From Numida meleagris (taxonomy: Eukaryota; Chordata; Aves; Galliformes; Numididae): 64,000 nucleotides of DNA. This document shows, one piece after another, positions 22,020-36,050 of this stretch (position 1 is the stretch's first letter; the number at the start of each line of letters is the position of its first letter). The translations under genes and the position numbers were made by a program. The notes below the pieces were generated by a model. The model saw nothing but the letters and a program-made list of their open reading frames with translations, was not told where the DNA came from and did not search any database. The stretch spans positions 96,990,384 through 97,054,383 of the forward strand of contig NC_034410.1 of NCBI RefSeq assembly GCF_002078875.1, given 5' to 3'.

Positions 22020-22524
22020 GTGAGCGGCGTCCGCTGTTCCGCCGGCGCCCGGAGCTCGGGCAGCGGGGAAAACCGCACGGAAAGTGAACATGGAGGCAGC
22101 GGCAGCCGCCCCGGGTGCGCTTGTCCCTGTGTGCAGGTGTTGGGCTGCCTCGCAGCAGTTTGCTCACAGGGAGGTGGCAGGAGGAAAACCAAGCCCTTCC
22201 TTTATTCTTCTTTCTGTGGCTTAAATTTTCGTGGGAGTGGCGTTTTAGCTTTTCAGGTCTACCTGTAAACACGTTCCGTCTTCGTTTTCAGTCTGGGGAT
22301 CCTGTGTTTCGAGGCTTTTTGTTGCGTGCTGCCTCACACAAAGAGCCTTTTTGCAAGGCCCTGCTTTTTTTTTTTCTTTTCACTTTTGATTGTTGGAAAT
22401 GCAGATAGTTTTCTCTGCTATTATTTGGTTATTACAGGGGGGCTTCCTTAGGAGTGACACACTTTAAAAGCGCATTAGATTTCTACTAAGAAGATGATTT
22501 TTCTCGACTGTAAGTCAGGAGCTG

Positions 22525-22588
22525 GAGGAAGATGTGACTGAGATGAGAGATCTGAGATGAGATGTGACTGAGATCATGGGAGAGATGA
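22525..22588 (+). repeat. Short direct duplication (GATGTGACTGAGAT)
   Basis: The 14-mer occurs at 22531-22544 and again at 22561-22574, with related GAGATGAGA-type sequence between and after. It is a small local tandem duplication in PPP4R1 intron 1. Confidence 0.8.
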
Positions 22589-23916
22589 TTCTGTGTGTTC
22601 CCTGGTGGTGGTGTGACTGTTACAGGTTTGCCTTCAAAAAGGAAGAAATTCTGTATGTGTGCATGGAGAGATGACTCAGTCCAGATGAGAGTGTTCTAGA
22701 GGCAGGAGCCATAGAAATCTGAAAATTGGAAACCTCATTAAAAATGACTGAGGTTTTGACAGAAGGAAATAAAAGCGAATAGTTTGATGTTTAAGTATAT
22801 TAAAAACAAACAAAAAACCCCACAGGAATCTGTGTGAATCGGTGTGTGCTGTCTGGACATAATTCAGTCACACTGTGTCTTTTACGGTTCTTGATTCTGT
22901 GTGGTTTTGTTCTGCTGAGGTGGTGGGTGTGAGCTTAAGACAAACTACACAGGCTGTGCATCTCTGGACAAGAGCACTGCGCTTGTACCTCAGGAATAAC
23001 TGCATTTTGTATCCATGAACAGCATGTGTTATGCATTTTGTGAGGGTTTTCCCAAATGGTGTGTTGTTTGGGGTTGAGTTTCATGATTGCTGAGATGGAA
23101 GACACTTTCCAAAAAAAAAAAAAAAGACAAAAAGGCACATTTCTTGCCTTACATTGAACTCCACCCTGCAGTACAGGTAAATATTCCAGCTGTTCACAGC
23201 TCTTCTGAGCAGTGGGGTTAGAAATTGGTTTAGAGCTGTGTTTCTGATGTGCTAGAATGCAATTATAAGAAAAATGGGTGTGCTTGTAGCTTTTATGCAT
23301 GTGTGATGCTTCCAGCTGCGGTCCTGCTGTTAAATGCACTGAACAAGGAAAAATAAGTGATTTGTAAGAAAAGACTGAGATCCTCTGAATGGCTGTTTAT
23401 CAAAGTGAAAAATGCAGTATTTTGTCCTTGGGTTTTTAACTCATCTGGTATCAAACAGCAGTAAAACATCTGTGAGGTACACTGGCAAAAAACAGGAGGC
23501 ATGATTAAGGCTAGATGCCTGTGTAAGGATCTGGATTGGATGTCTGAAGCTGGACCCGTGGTGAGGCATATGGCTTAGGATGTCCTAGCAGAGTGGGTGC
23601 TCTGTTGTAGCTCATCAGTGAGTCTACGTTTGATTCTGGATGACAGAGGTGTATTTTTTGATGATGACAATTAGTAATGTGATTCACTATTTTCTAATAC
23701 AATAAAAGGACAACAGAAAATCAGGATGTGATATCAAGAATGTGACCCTAGGTGCCTTTTATTGGTCGTGTTGTAAAGTGGTAGGAGAAAGTCCTGGAGC
23801 TGAGCAAATGGTGATACACAGTTGCTGCTAAAAGTAATAAAGGAAGTATCAACATAGTTTTTTAGAACTAAGAACAGCTGTTGTATGATCCTTGTCTTTA
23901 AGGTCTCTAGAATGAA

Positions 23917-24267
23917 AGAGGAGGCTCAGAGGAGCCCTTATCACACTCAACAACTGCCTGAAAGGAGACTGTGGCAAGGTGGGGGTTGGCCTCTTGTCCC
24001 AGGTAACAGCAATAGGACAAGAGGTAATGGCCTTATGTTGTGCCAGGGGAGGTTGAAGCTGGTATTAGGAAAAAACTCTCAGAAAGAGCGGTGAGGCAGT
24101 GGCACAGGCTGCCCAGGGAGGTGGTGGAGTCACCGTCCCTGGAGGTGTTCAAGAACCGTGTGGATGTGGCACTGAGGGACATGGTCAGTGGGCTTGGTGG
24201 GAATGGGCTGACGGTTGCACTAGGTGATTTTAGTGTTCTTTTCGAACCTAATGGTTCTGTCATTCTG
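23917..24267 (+). mobile_element. CR1 LINE 3' fragment, about 350 bp
   Basis: GGAGGCTCAGAGGAGCCCTT, GGCAAGGTGGGGGTTGGCCT, CACAGGCTGCCCAGGGAGGT, GGTGGAGTCACCGTCCCTGG and TGTGGATGTGGCACTGAGGG appear in CR1 order, ending in a degraded tail near 24266. Sense orientation relative to PPP4R1. Confidence 0.93.
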
Positions 24268-25543
24268 TTTTACTGGAAACGTGAAATTTAATCAACAATT
24301 TGTACAGCTGTACAGTTTGTCCCAGCTCTCAGTCATTGTGCCTGCTCATTGAATGCTGGTTTACCTGAAATAGAGAACGGTACGTTATTTTATCTTTGGA
24401 GTTCTGTTCTAATAGTTGCTTGTAAAATAAAGTGTGCCTTTTCTTACAGAGAACTTGATGACTATGCAGCATTCCTACATATCAGTAGAGAGTAGTAAAT
24501 TTGCTTTTAGAATAGTGGAAGATCTTCTGGGTACGAGTTGAAAGAGTCTATTTAAAAATTGTCGTTTACTTATTTGTTTAAGAGGTCAGAGATTAAACAG
24601 GAGCTTTTGTAAAAAAAAAAAAAAAAAGGCTTTTAGAGAGTGGTTGATAAACCAGCTGGATTGACTTTTAAATAATTAATTTCAACTTTGCTTTGCATTT
24701 CTATTTTGCAAGCTTCATATTTTCTTCTCTTGGTTGCTTGGAAACCACTGGAAAGCTCTGTGATTTTTCTTGACTCTTTTTTTTTTCTCCAGGTGAATGC
24801 ATACTTTACACCTGATGGTACATTACCCAGATAATTCCTTTAGGTATTTGCATAGCTTAGCAAGTGATATTTCAGTATTTTATTGCCTTAATTCCAGTGA
24901 ATATTTTGCTTCTGTGCAGGTAGCTCTTGATGTCAAAAGCTATGGTAGTAATTAAAGATTTTCTTTTTATCCCATGTTCAGCCAGTGGCTTTTCCTTGTT
25001 TGGTAGTTTGAAGTTTAAAAAAAAAAAAAAAGAATCTTCAGTGAATGTACCTTGGTTGGACATACAGGGGGTTATAAAAGAAACTCAATTTCTAAATGTA
25101 AGTACTTCGTGAAATGCAGCTTTGTTACTATGTTATTAGCTCTAGTGTCTTCCCCTTCTAGTGTCCATCCCTACCCCACCCCCCAGTTAGTAACACTTCA
25201 TTTCATCTGTGTAGAAATGAACCTAACGAAAATCTTTGTGTAATATCCATGAAGATTAAAAAAAAATGGGGAAAAAATATCCATAATGGCAGTGGGGTGA
25301 AGATTCCAAGTGGAAGCTTACAAGAAGATTCCCCATTCCATCTGGCCACTGTGCAAAATAAGACCATGGTTCAGTTTTAACTGGACTGTTACTTAGACTG
25401 TTGGTTCCCTTTGTTTTCCATCTGAAATCTGGCGTAGTACGTGCAAAGAAAGAAATGAAAATTTGGCTTTTGTTCAAGTACTTGTTCTGTGCATACAAAA
25501 TCAAAATAGAATAGCGTAGTAAGCTAGGTAGGAAACATAAAAT

Positions 25544-25662
25544 AGAATCATAGAATTAGCTAGGTTGGAAAAGACCTACAAGATCATCCAGTCCAACCAT
25601 CCACCTACCACCAATAACCTCACTAAACCATGTCTCTTAACACTATATCTAAATGTTTCTTG
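25544..25662 (-). mobile_element. CR1 LINE 3'-end fragment
   Basis: AGAATCATAGAATTAGCTAG, GGTTGGAAAAGACCTACAAG and ATCATCCAGTCCAACCATCC form a reversed CR1 tail of about 120 bp. It is antisense to PPP4R1. Confidence 0.9.
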
Positions 25663-26316
25663 AGCTTACACAAATAATTGAAAAGTAAACAAGAGGAGTG
25701 CAGAATTATTTATTTCTGCTGATAAATGAAAAGTTATTTATGACTCTTCCTAGACAGGTTCTCTCTGTCCCACCCATTGATGCTTCTGCATATTGAACCA
25801 ATCAGTTCAGATTGATGCCATCAGACGTACCGTGATGCTTGCTTCTTTCAGACTGCTCATCAATGTGTGCAGGATGTGTATGCTGAAAAATAGAACAATC
25901 TGTAATTAGAATCCAGATCGTGAAATGGGATTGCTTGATTTAATTCAGGGTTGTAATTGTGATTTAAATCAGCAGAGGAAAGAAATTCAGATTTAATAGC
26001 TGTTTTTAGTATTGTTCCGCTTTTTTTTTTTTTTTTTAAGTTTAATCTCATTGATAACTGAGAGTTGCATTTACTTACGGCTTTTGGAATTTTGACAATT
26101 GCAAGTACTATAGACATACTTTGGTGATTTAATAGCTTGACATTCAGATTCTGAAGCCTTACTGTCATGTTGGAAAACAGTGAGTGGTAGTTATTGTTTT
26201 CTGTAATCTTAGCGTTCAGTGATTCCAAGAGAATAAGATAGCTTTGTTAACTGTAAAAAAACAGTGTTAGTGGTTGGATTTTACTAGTGGATAAAACAGT
26301 TCTAAAGAACTGTTAC

Positions 26317-26347
<31 letters not shown>

Positions 26348-29300
26348 AAGACAACCCAGTAACTTTAATAGCTGTCTGCTTTGAGTATTCCGTTCTTTTG
26401 CATTGGTTGGAAAAGGAGAGCAGGTCTTTCTAGCCTTTCCATCCAGCGAATGAATGAACCACTTATTTAGCTGAGCTTAAGAAAATGCTCTCTGAGCATC
26501 TGCAGTTGTCAAAAGCTAGTTTATCACTGACCGTGTATTCTTGTTCCAGGCAGTCAGCAAATCAGCTGGCATTAGCAGTGAGTTTGTAGTGGTTGAATGC
26601 ATTAATTGAATTATTCTGTTAGTGTTTGGGTAGTGCACAACTATCTTCCCAAACAGAATCTTATTTCCATTTGAAGTGTTTTAATTTCAGTTTCGTTTTT
26701 GGATTTATTTTTGGTAATACTTAAAGTTAGAAGTTTTTTTTCCAAGAAAATAGGTCTCGAATCACGATCGCAGCTTGATACTATGCCTTAACTTTTATTT
26801 TCTTGCTGCAGATTAAGCATTGTATACTGAGATAACACACATTCTGTGTATTAAAATTCACCATGCCTTTCCTGCAGTAATATCAGAAGTTTTTGTATTG
26901 TGGTTCCTTTACCAATGTGGAAGAATTACCAGCTTTTGTTATGCTCTTGCTTGTTCTTTGTAGACTGAACATCAAGTCACTTCTTGGACTTAGTTCCAGC
27001 TTTCCATGTAGTTCAGCTTCCAACGTGATGTTCGAATGCTGTGTTGCAGTGCTGGCATCTTGGTCTCATTGGAGGCATAGCTCTGGTGAAAGAGTGCCAA
27101 GAGATTCCGAGTTTCTGGGTTGGCGTTTCAGTAGTATGCAATCTTTAACCTCTCAGTTGCAAAAAATAACAAACAGGAATTAATGGCAGATGTTCTGCAG
27201 TGCTTGGAATCAGTTCTCTGGTGTGACTGAGATTCTGTTCAGTTGGGAGTCTAATGATCAGTTTTCAGTGCAAATGAAGCATACGTGTTAATCCTGTTGT
27301 TTCCCCTGGTTTTAATTCTCCTGACTCTTCAGTTCATTTCTTTGCCTTTTAGTGTGGTGACTGACCCTCACAGAAAGTGGGAGACTCAGGTGGATGGCTG
27401 TGTCCCTGTGGAATTACGCTTTCAGCAGTCTCATGTAGGTAGTGGCTTGTCTCTTTTTCTTGAGAAACGTCTTAGGATCTTAGAAAAGAGGAGATGATAT
27501 GAGGAAATGGTTGTGCTTGATTTGATACAGGGTAATGAACCTTCCTTGTGCAGCTGCACGTGCTTTTTTTTCCATTACACCTAGCAGAGGATTGAAGAAG
27601 AGGCAATTTTCCAGGCTTTCAGCTTCCCAAGGTCAGCCACATCACTTTTGATGTGGAAATACACTTTTCACCAACCACCTCTTATGCTCCGGTCTCTAAC
27701 AGGAATCTTCAATTAAGGGTGCCGGCTCCTGGGTATTTGTGTTGGGTTTTCTTTTGATTTGTTTCTTCCTGATGTTCTCCTAGGGCTATAGGTGTTCTCC
27801 GCCTTCTCTCTTTCTTTCCCTGCTTGAAAATGGGGAAGGAGGGAGAATGTCAGGGAAGAGATGAAAGTTATCAAAGTCTTAAGATAAAGTGAGACCTTGG
27901 TGTTCATGGACTTGTTTCTGCTGACCTACTGTGGAGGTGGCAGACTGCAGCCTGATGAAGATGAAATGTGTTTTGTCTTTTGCTGCTAAGGCTTCCCCTT
28001 TGGGTGTGCAGAAAGTTTTCACTGTAAGAGTGTAGTCGCTGCAAGAGATGGCTTTTTGCAGCAGCAGATACAGATGTAACAAACAGCTTTTGCTTTGAGA
28101 ACGGGAGTAACAATTCTGCCTGTGGAAGAATGAGCCAGGGACAGCTTCCCCTGAAGGAAGGCAGATCAGCAGGGCTTCTCTGTCTGCTTTGGAAGGTATA
28201 GCATAAGAAAAATTAACATGGCTTTTTCTTGGTTTGGGTGGAGTATTATTGCACTTCTTTCTGTAGATAGAGTGTTAAAACTGTGTCCAATGGATAGCCT
28301 TAAAGAAGCATCAGTGTATGTCTGTGAATAGTGATTGTTTGCAATAGCAGAAAAGCCATAGTAAGTGTTGGAAGTACTGGTTTGGTGGAGTTTGTATCTT
28401 TGCTTTACTATTTTTAAGATCAAGAAAAGCAAGAGGGAAATAGCACAATAAAATATATGTTAGCCTGGGATGCAGTCTTCATAAAACCTAAAAATATTAG
28501 TTAATAAAGTGTCATGCTATAGAAACGATAATGCAAACTGTTGGAATGTTTTTTTTTTTCTGTTAAACAAGCCTGTTTAGGTATTTTTTTTTGTCTTGTT
28601 GCCATAGTGCCTAAATAGCTCCCAAATATTTGAATGTAAAAGAGACCACCTTTTCCTTCCTCTCTAGCCTGCAAGAGAAATGGCTTGATTAGTCTGTAGG
28701 GATACTTGGAGTGCAAGTTTGCTTGTGTATGTGTTTTATTAGAGGAAACTACTTGAAAAACACTGAAATTAGCTATCATAGTTTTTCTAAGAGTGAGTCC
28801 AATGTATTCAGTACCACCTAATCTTTTCCTGTAGACCATGCTTTATTCTGAAGAGCCGCAGAAAGAAGAGCATGTGAGTAGTTGCAGAAAGAATTTCAAC
28901 CTTGGAATGCTTGGGAAGCACAACAGCTTATCCCACTAAGAGTCATGAATTCTGTCAGAAAAAGTCTGAAGAATGTCATTCAGGATTTAAGAGGAGAGAG
29001 GAGAAATACAGTTAAGAAGTGCAAAGCAGTATCTCTTGCAGAGCTGTATTTTATAGACAGTGGTTGTCTGTCTGTGATGGAAGTCACGGAGCTTGCCTTC
29101 TCAGCGCTTAGCCCAAGTGAGCATGTTTGAGTTACTGTGCTTGAACCAGCCAAAGTTAAATTATTGAATCAAGTGGAGCAGTTGGGTTAGTAGCCGATGT
29201 GTTACGATTCATGGTTTCATAGCATTGCAGAGCTAGAACAAACCTTTAGAGCATTTGAGCCATAATGTTCTCCTTTTCTGTTAGTCCAAGGTTAAAGCAT

Positions 29301-32300
29301 ACACAGTTTGAACATGGTGTTTTTCTGTGTTGCAGATATTCTGTTAGGGGCAGGACCTGAGTGTGTCTCCAAGCCCAGTAAATGCGTGCGTCCTATCATG
29401 ATACAGGACCAGGCAGAACATCTTGGCTGAAGATGAAAGTGGGTTCTCCTCACAATGCTACAAAAGCTCTCAAATGGCCACAGAGTAGCAGTGCTCCTTA
29501 TTTAGGGGGTGGATGGCTTTGACTGCAAAGAACTTGCAGAGGAGAAGAAAGTACCTTCGATTAACTTCCTTGCTTGCATTGCCAGGCTTTTACTTCATTC
29601 CAGCATCATTCCAGGAGTCTTAATTGCATGCAGCTGTTTGGAAAGGGTAAGAGATGGGGGCTTAAATAGCAGGAGACTTGGATACAGTGGTGATGGGCGT
29701 GACACGCTCCCAGCAGGAAACTGGTGGACAAAATATAAACTGTTGATTGTTTTAACTGGTAGCTCGGATGTCCTTCTCTTTGTTTCAATTTCCTCTGGCT
29801 CAGCTTTTGTTGCAGGTCTGACCATTAACCGGTAGAAGCTATATTCTGCTGTTGTGCAAATTAATGACTAGTGAGTAATAAGAGATGGGGATTTATTTTC
29901 CTTTGTTTCAGAGCAAACCAGTATTTGCAGTGCCGCTTGTGTTTGCCTCAAAGAGACAAACCTGTTTGTAGCTGCACCTGTCCTTGTTGCTTAAAGGATT
30001 TTGTATCACCCTTTGTATTCTCTTATCTTTGATGAGAAAGACAACTCCTTTGGTTTGTTTGATAACTGTCTTTTTTTTCTAACAGCTTTTGCTAGATAAA
30101 AATATTCCCTTAATCTGTTATGTTTAGTCTAGTGACTCTTAAATTTGCTCTGCGGTGCTTGCGTAAGTTCTGTGTGTAAACAGCTTAGCTGCTGATTTTG
30201 ATTCCAATGTCTTTCTTTCATCTGCTAAATGTTCCCCTCCTGAAGCTTCTATTTTGATGGGTTTGCTCTGTCTGTGCTTTAAGCTGTTAGCAAGCTACTA
30301 TGAAAGTGCTGCACAAGGGCTAATGTGGTAAGCCTTGCTGTTAGCACAGCAACTTTGGGTCAGAACTGCTTTGCAGTTCCTCCTTCTTATCTTCTTCCGT
30401 GCTTGTTCTCACTCTCTCCCCATTCCCTCACACCCTCAAACCCAAGCCCACCCTACCTGGAGTGCAGACAGTTAGGTCAGTGCATACGGGTGTGATTTAC
30501 TGTGCACAGAGCAGGAGTTCAAGTGGGGGTAATGCTTCATGTTTGAAGGGAGAGACTGGGGGTGAGACAGAAAAGGCAAAGTGTGGTTCTTATTTCTGCT
30601 AATACGGTGGCCAGACTGGAATCTACAGTTATCACCTGCAAATCCTTTTTATCCATTCATCAGTCTTGTATATAGCTGAATAAAATCATACACTGTTCAA
30701 ACTCACATTTTTCTACTGAAAACATTTCAGGGTAAACTTACAGCAATTCGTTTCTATTGTTAGTCTCCAACTTGAGATCTGCTGTTTTTCTGCTGTGGTA
30801 TCTCATGGAAAGGTCAGATCCCACTTTCTGGCAATGCAATCTGTGATTGCCAGTTAATAATATCAGGCAGGTGAGGTGGTGGAACTCAGCATAATAAACA
30901 AATTTGGTAACATTTGCTATAGCATTTGGTTAATGTTATTGGAGCAGTCCAATAGATTTGTAAATGAGACTGAAACAGCATGACTGATGCTTTGGTCTGC
31001 AGAACTGAAAGTGGAAGATAGTACACAGTAAAAGACTAATCAGTTTCTAACTGAGGATAAATACAGATGTTTAGCTTCTATGCTCTACTACGAACCTCAC
31101 TTGCTGTGGTGGATTTCTCTTTTCAAAACATCAAGATGCAAAATGATTCTCTTACAGAAAATGAGACAGAAAATTATGTATTTACAATATTGAAGGGCTG
31201 CGAATACTACTCGTATTCTGCAGAAATCTGAATGCAAGGTGAATTTATTCTTTTGTAGAGGATAGTGATTTAGAACAGAACTTGCTGCAGTTGTTTTGTG
31301 GTATGATATCTGTGTTTGGGCTTGTAGAACTAATATTTTTACTTTACAGTTAAACAGAAAAATTACTTGCTTGAACAGCAGAACGAGAATGAAGTCTGTT
31401 CTGCATTTAATGCTATATTGACCTGAACATCCTTAGGGTAACAGTCAATGTGGAGCCTAGCAAATTACCTGTACTACACTTGAATAAAAGCTAGTCAGTT
31501 TAGCTACATCTGTAGCAATTGCCATGGACTCCTTAATAGATCTGGAGGATGCTTTGGGAATGCAGAAGATAGAATGAGCAATCTAGATGGAAGTCTTGAA
31601 TCTTTAAAATTACTTATTGCTTACCTCTGAGAAGTAAAGAACTGCTCATCTTCAGAACACCTGTCTTCTCATTCCTGCATTTCTGTGCCAAAGTGAAGGA
31701 GGTTATGTTTCTGCCATGGAACTTGTAGCAGATACAGAAGAATATAGGAGACCTTGCTGCTGAACAGTCTGTGGTAGAAAGTCATTCATGTATTACTTAA
31801 TACAATAAAGCAGTCATTTTTTCTAACATGATATTTTGTGTCTGTCTGTAAAGACACAGTATACACGAGTTCCTTGTGAAAGATACTGTGAAGATGAGAT
31901 GCAGAATAGAAATTACCTCATTTGAAAATTGGCCCATAGGCCACAGTCCGAAGGAGACTGAGTTGCAAATGGACTTCCCTTTGTGGCTGACTTCTCTGTC
32001 TAGTTTGTCACTGGTTGACAGAGAACCTCTAAACTGTCTCAGCAAAGTGGCTTCATGGTCCATGATAATAACTGTGGCAAGTAATTGTTGTATCCCTGCT
32101 ATAAACCAGAGAGCTTAAGGCAGTTGTATATCTTACTGTACTCTTGATGTAGCGTGCACCAGATGCAAGACAGAGACAAGCCTAAAAAACTTATGCCAAA
32201 GGCTTTTAAAGAAACGATCAGTTGGGAAAACAAAAATAAAGAGAGAAGTTATTTGGCTTGTATCATGCAGCACCTCAGTGGTAGTCAGATATTGAGACAA

Positions 32301-35300
32301 AATCCAGTGCTTATTTGAAGAGAAGTTTGCAAGGGACTTAGTAGAAACCCAAACCATCAGATAAGTTAATGCATTTATACATTTTGCAATACTTTGTTTC
32401 TTATGTAGATAGAAAGTAGTGTCACTGTGATTGATATTCACACCATTGGTTGACTACTGGTCCTTACCCCACCACCATTAGCGACTTTGAACTAATGGGA
32501 TAGGATTTTTTCATAGGAACTCCTAATCTCTTTCAGGTCTGTTTCTTCCAGAAGTTGACAGGAACGTGTGAGGCCAGATTAAGAGTTACTTAGGCACTCA
32601 ACTTGCATTAATTTCAATTGATTCCTGGTGGATTGTAGTTTGAAGGCCTTCTGAGCATTTGGTCTTGGTATACTGGTACTAGTTTGAAAAAGTGGAGAAA
32701 AATGGGAGAGTGACCTATGGTTTCTCTGCATCAGGAGTGGAAAGCTCTGTTGCTTGGCATGCATTCTGAAGTGGCAGTGAATTTGAACATTCGACATTTG
32801 AACAAGCCAAGGCATGTATTCAAGTTGTTTTTTTGTGTGTGTTTGTAAAATTAATAGCACAAAAGGTGCTGTGTTGCTTGGGTGAGTGCTCAGAGTTGCG
32901 TGGAAAGCAGAGGAGAGCTGAAGAGGCAGTGTTAATATTTGGTTAAGCCTTTTTGACACCTTTTTGGAATAACCTTCAAGTGTAGTGGACTGATGCTCCT
33001 TTTAGCTTCCTTGAATCAGTGTCTTGATGCTGAGAGTGAAGAAGGATATGTAAGATAACAGTAACAGTACTTCTTGTAACTATAGTCTGTTCATGCAGGG
33101 ATTGATTTTAATCACTCTTCTCTTCCCAGTTGGTGTTAGTGTTGCTTTTATTAGGATGCTGCCATTTGTACAGTCTCCTCTGTGGAAAAAAAAGCTGAGA
33201 TGCTGGCACTGAGTAACGTTGCTCAGTATCTGTAGCAGAGACACGTCAAACTGTTTGTAGCACTGAACTTAATTTTACACAGCAGTGACAAATCCATACA
33301 CCTGATTTTCTGTTTGAACTAGTGTGAGACCTCAAACAGATGAATTGGAAATAGTTACTCATTTATGTTTATCATTGATACTTCTGATATCGAGTGGTTT
33401 TAGCAGTTTGTTTGACTTAGATGTTTTCACTGAGCAAAATGTACGAGAACACTCAGATCACTGAATCAAAGGCACCAGATTTCCAGCCAGCTGTGGTGCA
33501 TGTTTATGTGTTAAGACTTATACAGAGTGAGCCATCTTCGTGTTGTGTAGCAGCTGAGACGGTATCTATGTTGGACCACTGTAGGAGTATTAGACAAGAA
33601 TTAATGAGGAGAGGGGAAAAGGGAACACTGAATGCAAAGTTGAAGTTGGGAGGAGAGAAACAGAGGAATTAAAACTAATGGAGGTTGGTATAATGGTTGG
33701 CATATTTTTGTCATTGATGCATTTGATAGCTAACTAAAAATAATTCCGTAGGTGACTATATTTGCAATAGTTTCCTCGGTTTATGCTTTGAAGTGTATGG
33801 TCTCATCTACAGACTTTAAAATAGGAATGTAAGATCCTGTTATAAAACTAATTTAACTTGGCTATTAAAGTGATACTTTTCCCCTCAGTTGGTTACATCA
33901 CAACTGAACTGTATTAATTTAAGTTAGTTAAGTAATTGATCTGAGTGCAGTGGTTTGGCTCCTTAGTGAAGGATACAATTATAATGTATAAAAAAGAACC
34001 TGAAAAACAAAAAAACGCAGTTCATTTTCTGCAGTGAGGAATGTACATGTGACTTAATTCCTCTATGGATACCGTGGAACGGGTTTCATCCTTCAGAAAT
34101 CTGCCTGTGAGAGTAGGATCTCATGTGCAGCAGTGAGACGTGTCTCTGTGAGAAAGGTGCAGGCCTAGCTACTAACACTTAGGAAATCTTCTGCTTTCAG
34201 TTGAATCTATGAGTTGAATTTACATCTCTGGAAGGATGTAGCCTGTTCCTTGTTAACTTGCCTGATGTAAAAACCTAACCTGTTTTATGAATGCATTTTT
34301 ACCTTCCCTCACCTTTCCCCGTGATAACTGATCCCAACAAAAAGCCCTGACGCATGGGAAACAAAACGAAACCCACAAACCTGAACCCTGTGCCTCGGTC
34401 TCCTAAGGTCTGGGCAAACAGAAGTTCAAACAGTTGTGTAAACCTTGGGTTGCCAAGTGCTTTCCTTTTTTGCTCCACCAGCTTTATGCAACTGACCTTT
34501 TTCTGAGCCTTCTCCCCCCGCCCCAGCAGTTTGTTATCCCTTGCCTTAGGCATATCCAAGAGCACTACTTTCTGTCCCCAGACTGCTCTGCTGTCTAGGT
34601 TGTCTTTCACAGCTCCTAGCTTGCTTTCTTCCTTGCTCCTATCTCCCTGATTCTGCTTACGCCATCCTATTAACGTATTCCTCTCTTTTTCCCATAATTT
34701 CTTTGTTTGATTTCAGTCAAGGATTTTATGTGCTACCCGCAACTGCAGAATTAGGGCCTTCAGCCAAAGATTTATTTATGAGCAATTAAACAATGTCCAT
34801 TGATTCCTTATGTAGAAGATGGGAGAACTGTTTTGCTGGTAAAGCGATGCTATTAACTCAGTTTAGCTCTAAAAATATTACTCTTGTAGAGAACTTTGGT
34901 TGTTAGATCTTTTGACATTTGAAATACGGCAAGGAAGACATTCAGCAAATGGTACCTGCTAAAAATTCAGAACGTGGAACTTTGAAGTTAGTGATACAAT
35001 GTCTGATAACCAGTTTACATAATACAGTAGAATGCTATGAAACTCCTTTTCTCTGTTGGAAGATTGATTGATCTGTGTATCTATTTATATTTGCTGATTT
35101 TCAATAAGCTTTTCAGATAGATTTAGCCGAACTGAAGAATAGTTGTGGTGTGCTGCAGTGGTGTGTTTTGGAGTAAAGTGACCAGGGATAGCTGTTGCAC
35201 CTGGACTACTGTAGTTGCAGGACTGCGCATTTGAGTAGTTTAGAGGGCATGTGGAAGATAAAAGTAGTATTTTAAAGTCCCTATTTCAAGCAGCTCTGCA

Positions 35301-35914
35301 GAGCAGGCATGGACCTCTTTTACATTTCATTGTGGTTTCTGTTGATACGAAGTTGCCTTTTGATGAGCTGGTTAGTAATTATGGGGCAGGTGAACTATAC
35401 TTATTTTATTTGATAGTCAGATACAGCAACACACATCTGAACATTTTAATGTGCTTAATTTATTCATTTTTTGAAACTTCTTTTTTGTTCTGTTAGATGA
35501 TGCTGTGTTAACTTTTTATCTCTGGACTAATTGCAGCTATGATTTTAGTATGTTCAAAAAGCTGACTTTAGAATTAGCTAAAAGTCACTTGCCTGATAAA
35601 AAAAAATGTGAGGTATATAAAACATTTTTGGTCAGATTAGAATAGCCTGAACCTTGAATGTTTAGTGATACATCATGTTTGGGTATTTAGAAAAAAATGA
35701 CTGAAAATTCATTTAATCCACTTTGTAGGTAATCACTTTTGAATAGAAAAAGCCTTCTGGGGTTTGGGTAAAGCTAGGGAAATGATTTAGTGTGGTTAGT
35801 AAACATATTGTTGTGGGAGCCTTGGCTAGAATTCTGTATTTCAGACCAACAACAGACATCATTTTAGTATTAAACTACTGTGATTATAAGGAGTATTTCT
35901 GATGTCTCTGATAG

Positions 35915-36050
35915 TTGGTGTGGATGACTACAGCTCAGAGTCTGATGTGATTATTATACCTTCAGCCCTGGACTTTGTCTCACAAGATGAAATGTTGACG
36001 CCTTTGGGAAGACTGGACAAGTACGCTGCAAGTGAGAACATATTTAACAG
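35915..36050 (+). CDS. PPP4R1: PPP4R1 exon 2
   Basis: The acceptor TAG ends at 35914 and the donor GTATGC starts at 36051. The exon starts with the last two bases of a Phe codon (TT) and ends with two bases (AG) of an Arg codon. It encodes [20 protein letters not shown] followed by the stretch ending in [10 protein letters not shown]. The first part is acidic and probably unstructured, and the second begins the first helix. The pyrimidine tract before the acceptor is weak. An in-frame ATG at 35902-35904 lies 13 bp before the exon. Confidence 0.96.

Larger units (their letters stand above)
20650..22100 (+). promoter_or_regulatory. PPP4R1: CpG island, probable PPP4R1 promoter and first exon
   Basis: GC content and CpG density are very high on both sides of the assembly gap. 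An AP-1 consensus TGAGTCA (20815-20821), an Sp1-type GGGGCGGGG (20828-20836), a GAGC tandem (about 20861-20880) and a CACGTG E-box (21894-21899) are visible, with no TATA box. PPP4R1 exons lie downstream on the plus strand and no other CpG island intervenes before its second exon, so this is its likely promoter. The transcription start is not readable and may be inside the gap. Confidence 0.75.
22101..35914 (+). other. PPP4R1: PPP4R1 intron 1
   Basis: About 13.8 kb between the CpG island and the first recognised internal exon. Two CR1 fragments, a short GATGTGACTGAGAT duplication and several A/T tracts (17 A at 24611-24627, 17 T at 26021-26037) are present. The rest appears unique. Chance frames reach about 134 codons, none recognisable. 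The 3' end has a weak pyrimidine tract before the acceptor at 35913-35914. Confidence 0.75.

Noticed and set aside
20385..22268. Very long frames (up to 578 codons) on both strands across the CpG island
   Set aside because: Most of each frame is the 715-base N run, and the rest is GC-rich sequence in which stop codons are rare. They are gap artefacts.
29208..29265. Weak resemblance to a reversed CR1 tail
   Set aside because: Only scattered short matches (for example AACCTTTAGAG) and no continuous block. It may be a very old repeat but cannot be supported by eye.
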